From: Nostoc sphaeroides
GTDB lineage: Bacteria > Cyanobacteriota > Cyanobacteriia > Cyanobacteriales > Nostocaceae
Length of the DNA: 64,000 bases
Reading direction: 5' to 3'
Assembly: GCF_003443655.1 (NCBI RefSeq)
Contig: NZ_CP031941.1
Coordinates: 4,896,501-4,960,500, forward strand
The number at the start of each line of letters is the position of its first letter. Positions within the stretch are counted from its first letter, which is position 1. A program made the position numbers and the translations under genes. Positions 63,637 to 64,000 of the stretch are shown in pieces. The notes below the pieces were generated by a model. That model did no database searches, was not told where the DNA came from, and saw only the letters and a program-made list of their open reading frames with translations.

Positions 63637-63810
63637 CAGATGCGATCGCATTTTTGACCGCTTCTATCGCGGCGATCCGGCTCGAACCCGCAAGATAGAA
63701 GGCATCGGACTGGGACTGAGCCTAGCCCGTGAAATTGCCAGGGGCCATCATGGCGATCTCACCCTTGACTCAACATCTTTTGGTCAAACAGCGTTCACCC
63801 CTAACCCCTA
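63637..63810 (+). pseudogene. C-terminal fragment of a histidine kinase (HATPase domain)
   Basis: The plus strand reads DRIFDRFYRGDPARTRKIEG, then IGLGLSLAREIARGHHGDLT and a stop at about 63809. These are the F- and G2-box regions of a sensor histidine kinase ATPase domain. The upstream kinase is missing: oprB and a MITE lie directly before it. It is therefore a relic of a gene deleted or rearranged at the MITE. Confidence 0.8.
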
Positions 63811-63885
63811 ACTCCTAACTCCTAACTCCTAACTCTTAACCCCTAACTCCTAACTCCTAACTCTTAACCCCTAACTCCTAACTCC
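63796..63885. repeat. CTAACTC heptamer short tandem repeats
   Basis: About twelve imperfect CTAACTC / CTAACCC heptamers directly after the kinase remnant. Same kind as at 4063-4135 and 9082-9185. The last 100 bases of the window show nothing recognisable. Confidence 0.75.
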
Positions 63886-64000
63886 TATAAAATTGATATA
63901 TAAAAGAGCAATTTTCAAATGACCATTTATTTTTATAAGGTTTGGCAGCCTTATGGCTGTTTTTCTAACTTTTCTCCCCACGGAATCCATATCCAGAGTA

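Overview
The window looks like chromosomal DNA of a filamentous, heterocyst-forming-type cyanobacterium (order Nostocales, Nostoc/Calothrix/Tolypothrix-like). Reasons: many GCGATCGC (HIP1) sites, a phycobilisome rod operon, fused PyrF-PyrE, SLH-domain and OprB-type outer-membrane proteins, a fructose-type sugar ABC transporter, and many short tandem and MITE-like repeats between genes. The species cannot be fixed from the sequence alone.

Layout. 0-6 kb: GNAT acetyltransferase, bifunctional proline catabolic enzyme, HD phosphohydrolase, then repeat elements. 6-11.3 kb (minus strand): a complete phycocyanin operon cpcB-cpcA-two rod linkers-cpcD-cpcE-cpcF. Its CpcB and CpcA have no methionine beyond the initiator and only the three chromophore-binding cysteines, which is the hallmark of the sulfur-sparing phycocyanin (PC3) known from Calothrix/Fremyella PCC 7601. 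12-17 kb: site-2 protease, GGDEF-EAL protein, and a homologue of plant pathogen-related protein. 16.9-23.4 kb: hopanoid side-chain genes in two divergent arms, hpnG plus a ferritin-like diiron protein on minus, and an RND exporter-hpnA-hpnH on plus. 23.8-31.9 kb: tRNA-Thr(CGU), DUF3493, SLH/beta-helix protein, broken transposase, AI-2E family permease, pyrFE, cytochrome b, PIN toxin-antitoxin-like pair. 32.4-37.4 kb: sulfate-binding lipoprotein followed by pstS-C-A-B. 37.5-38.6 kb: decayed mobile DNA, an RHH regulator and a truncated antiporter. 38.7-47.8 kb: DUF389, transporter-HEAT fusion, infC, alpha/beta hydrolase, BON protein, ilvN. 48-51.3 kb: two unusual low-complexity repeat proteins that share a short LKEV-type motif. 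52-55.4 kb: pentapeptide-repeat membrane protein and a quinone oxidoreductase. 55.7-56.4 kb: IS5-family relic. 57.3-63.4 kb: sugar ABC transporter (frtABC-like) and an OprB porin, then a histidine-kinase fragment.

How it fits together: two parts concern sulfur economy (PC3-type rods, sulfate binding). One makes and probably exports extended hopanoids. One imports sugar across both membranes (porin plus ABC system). The space between genes is dominated by small non-autonomous repeats. Several carry verifiable target-site duplications, one splits a transposase gene in a way that can be undone on paper, and one repeat core lies in frame inside the proline enzyme.
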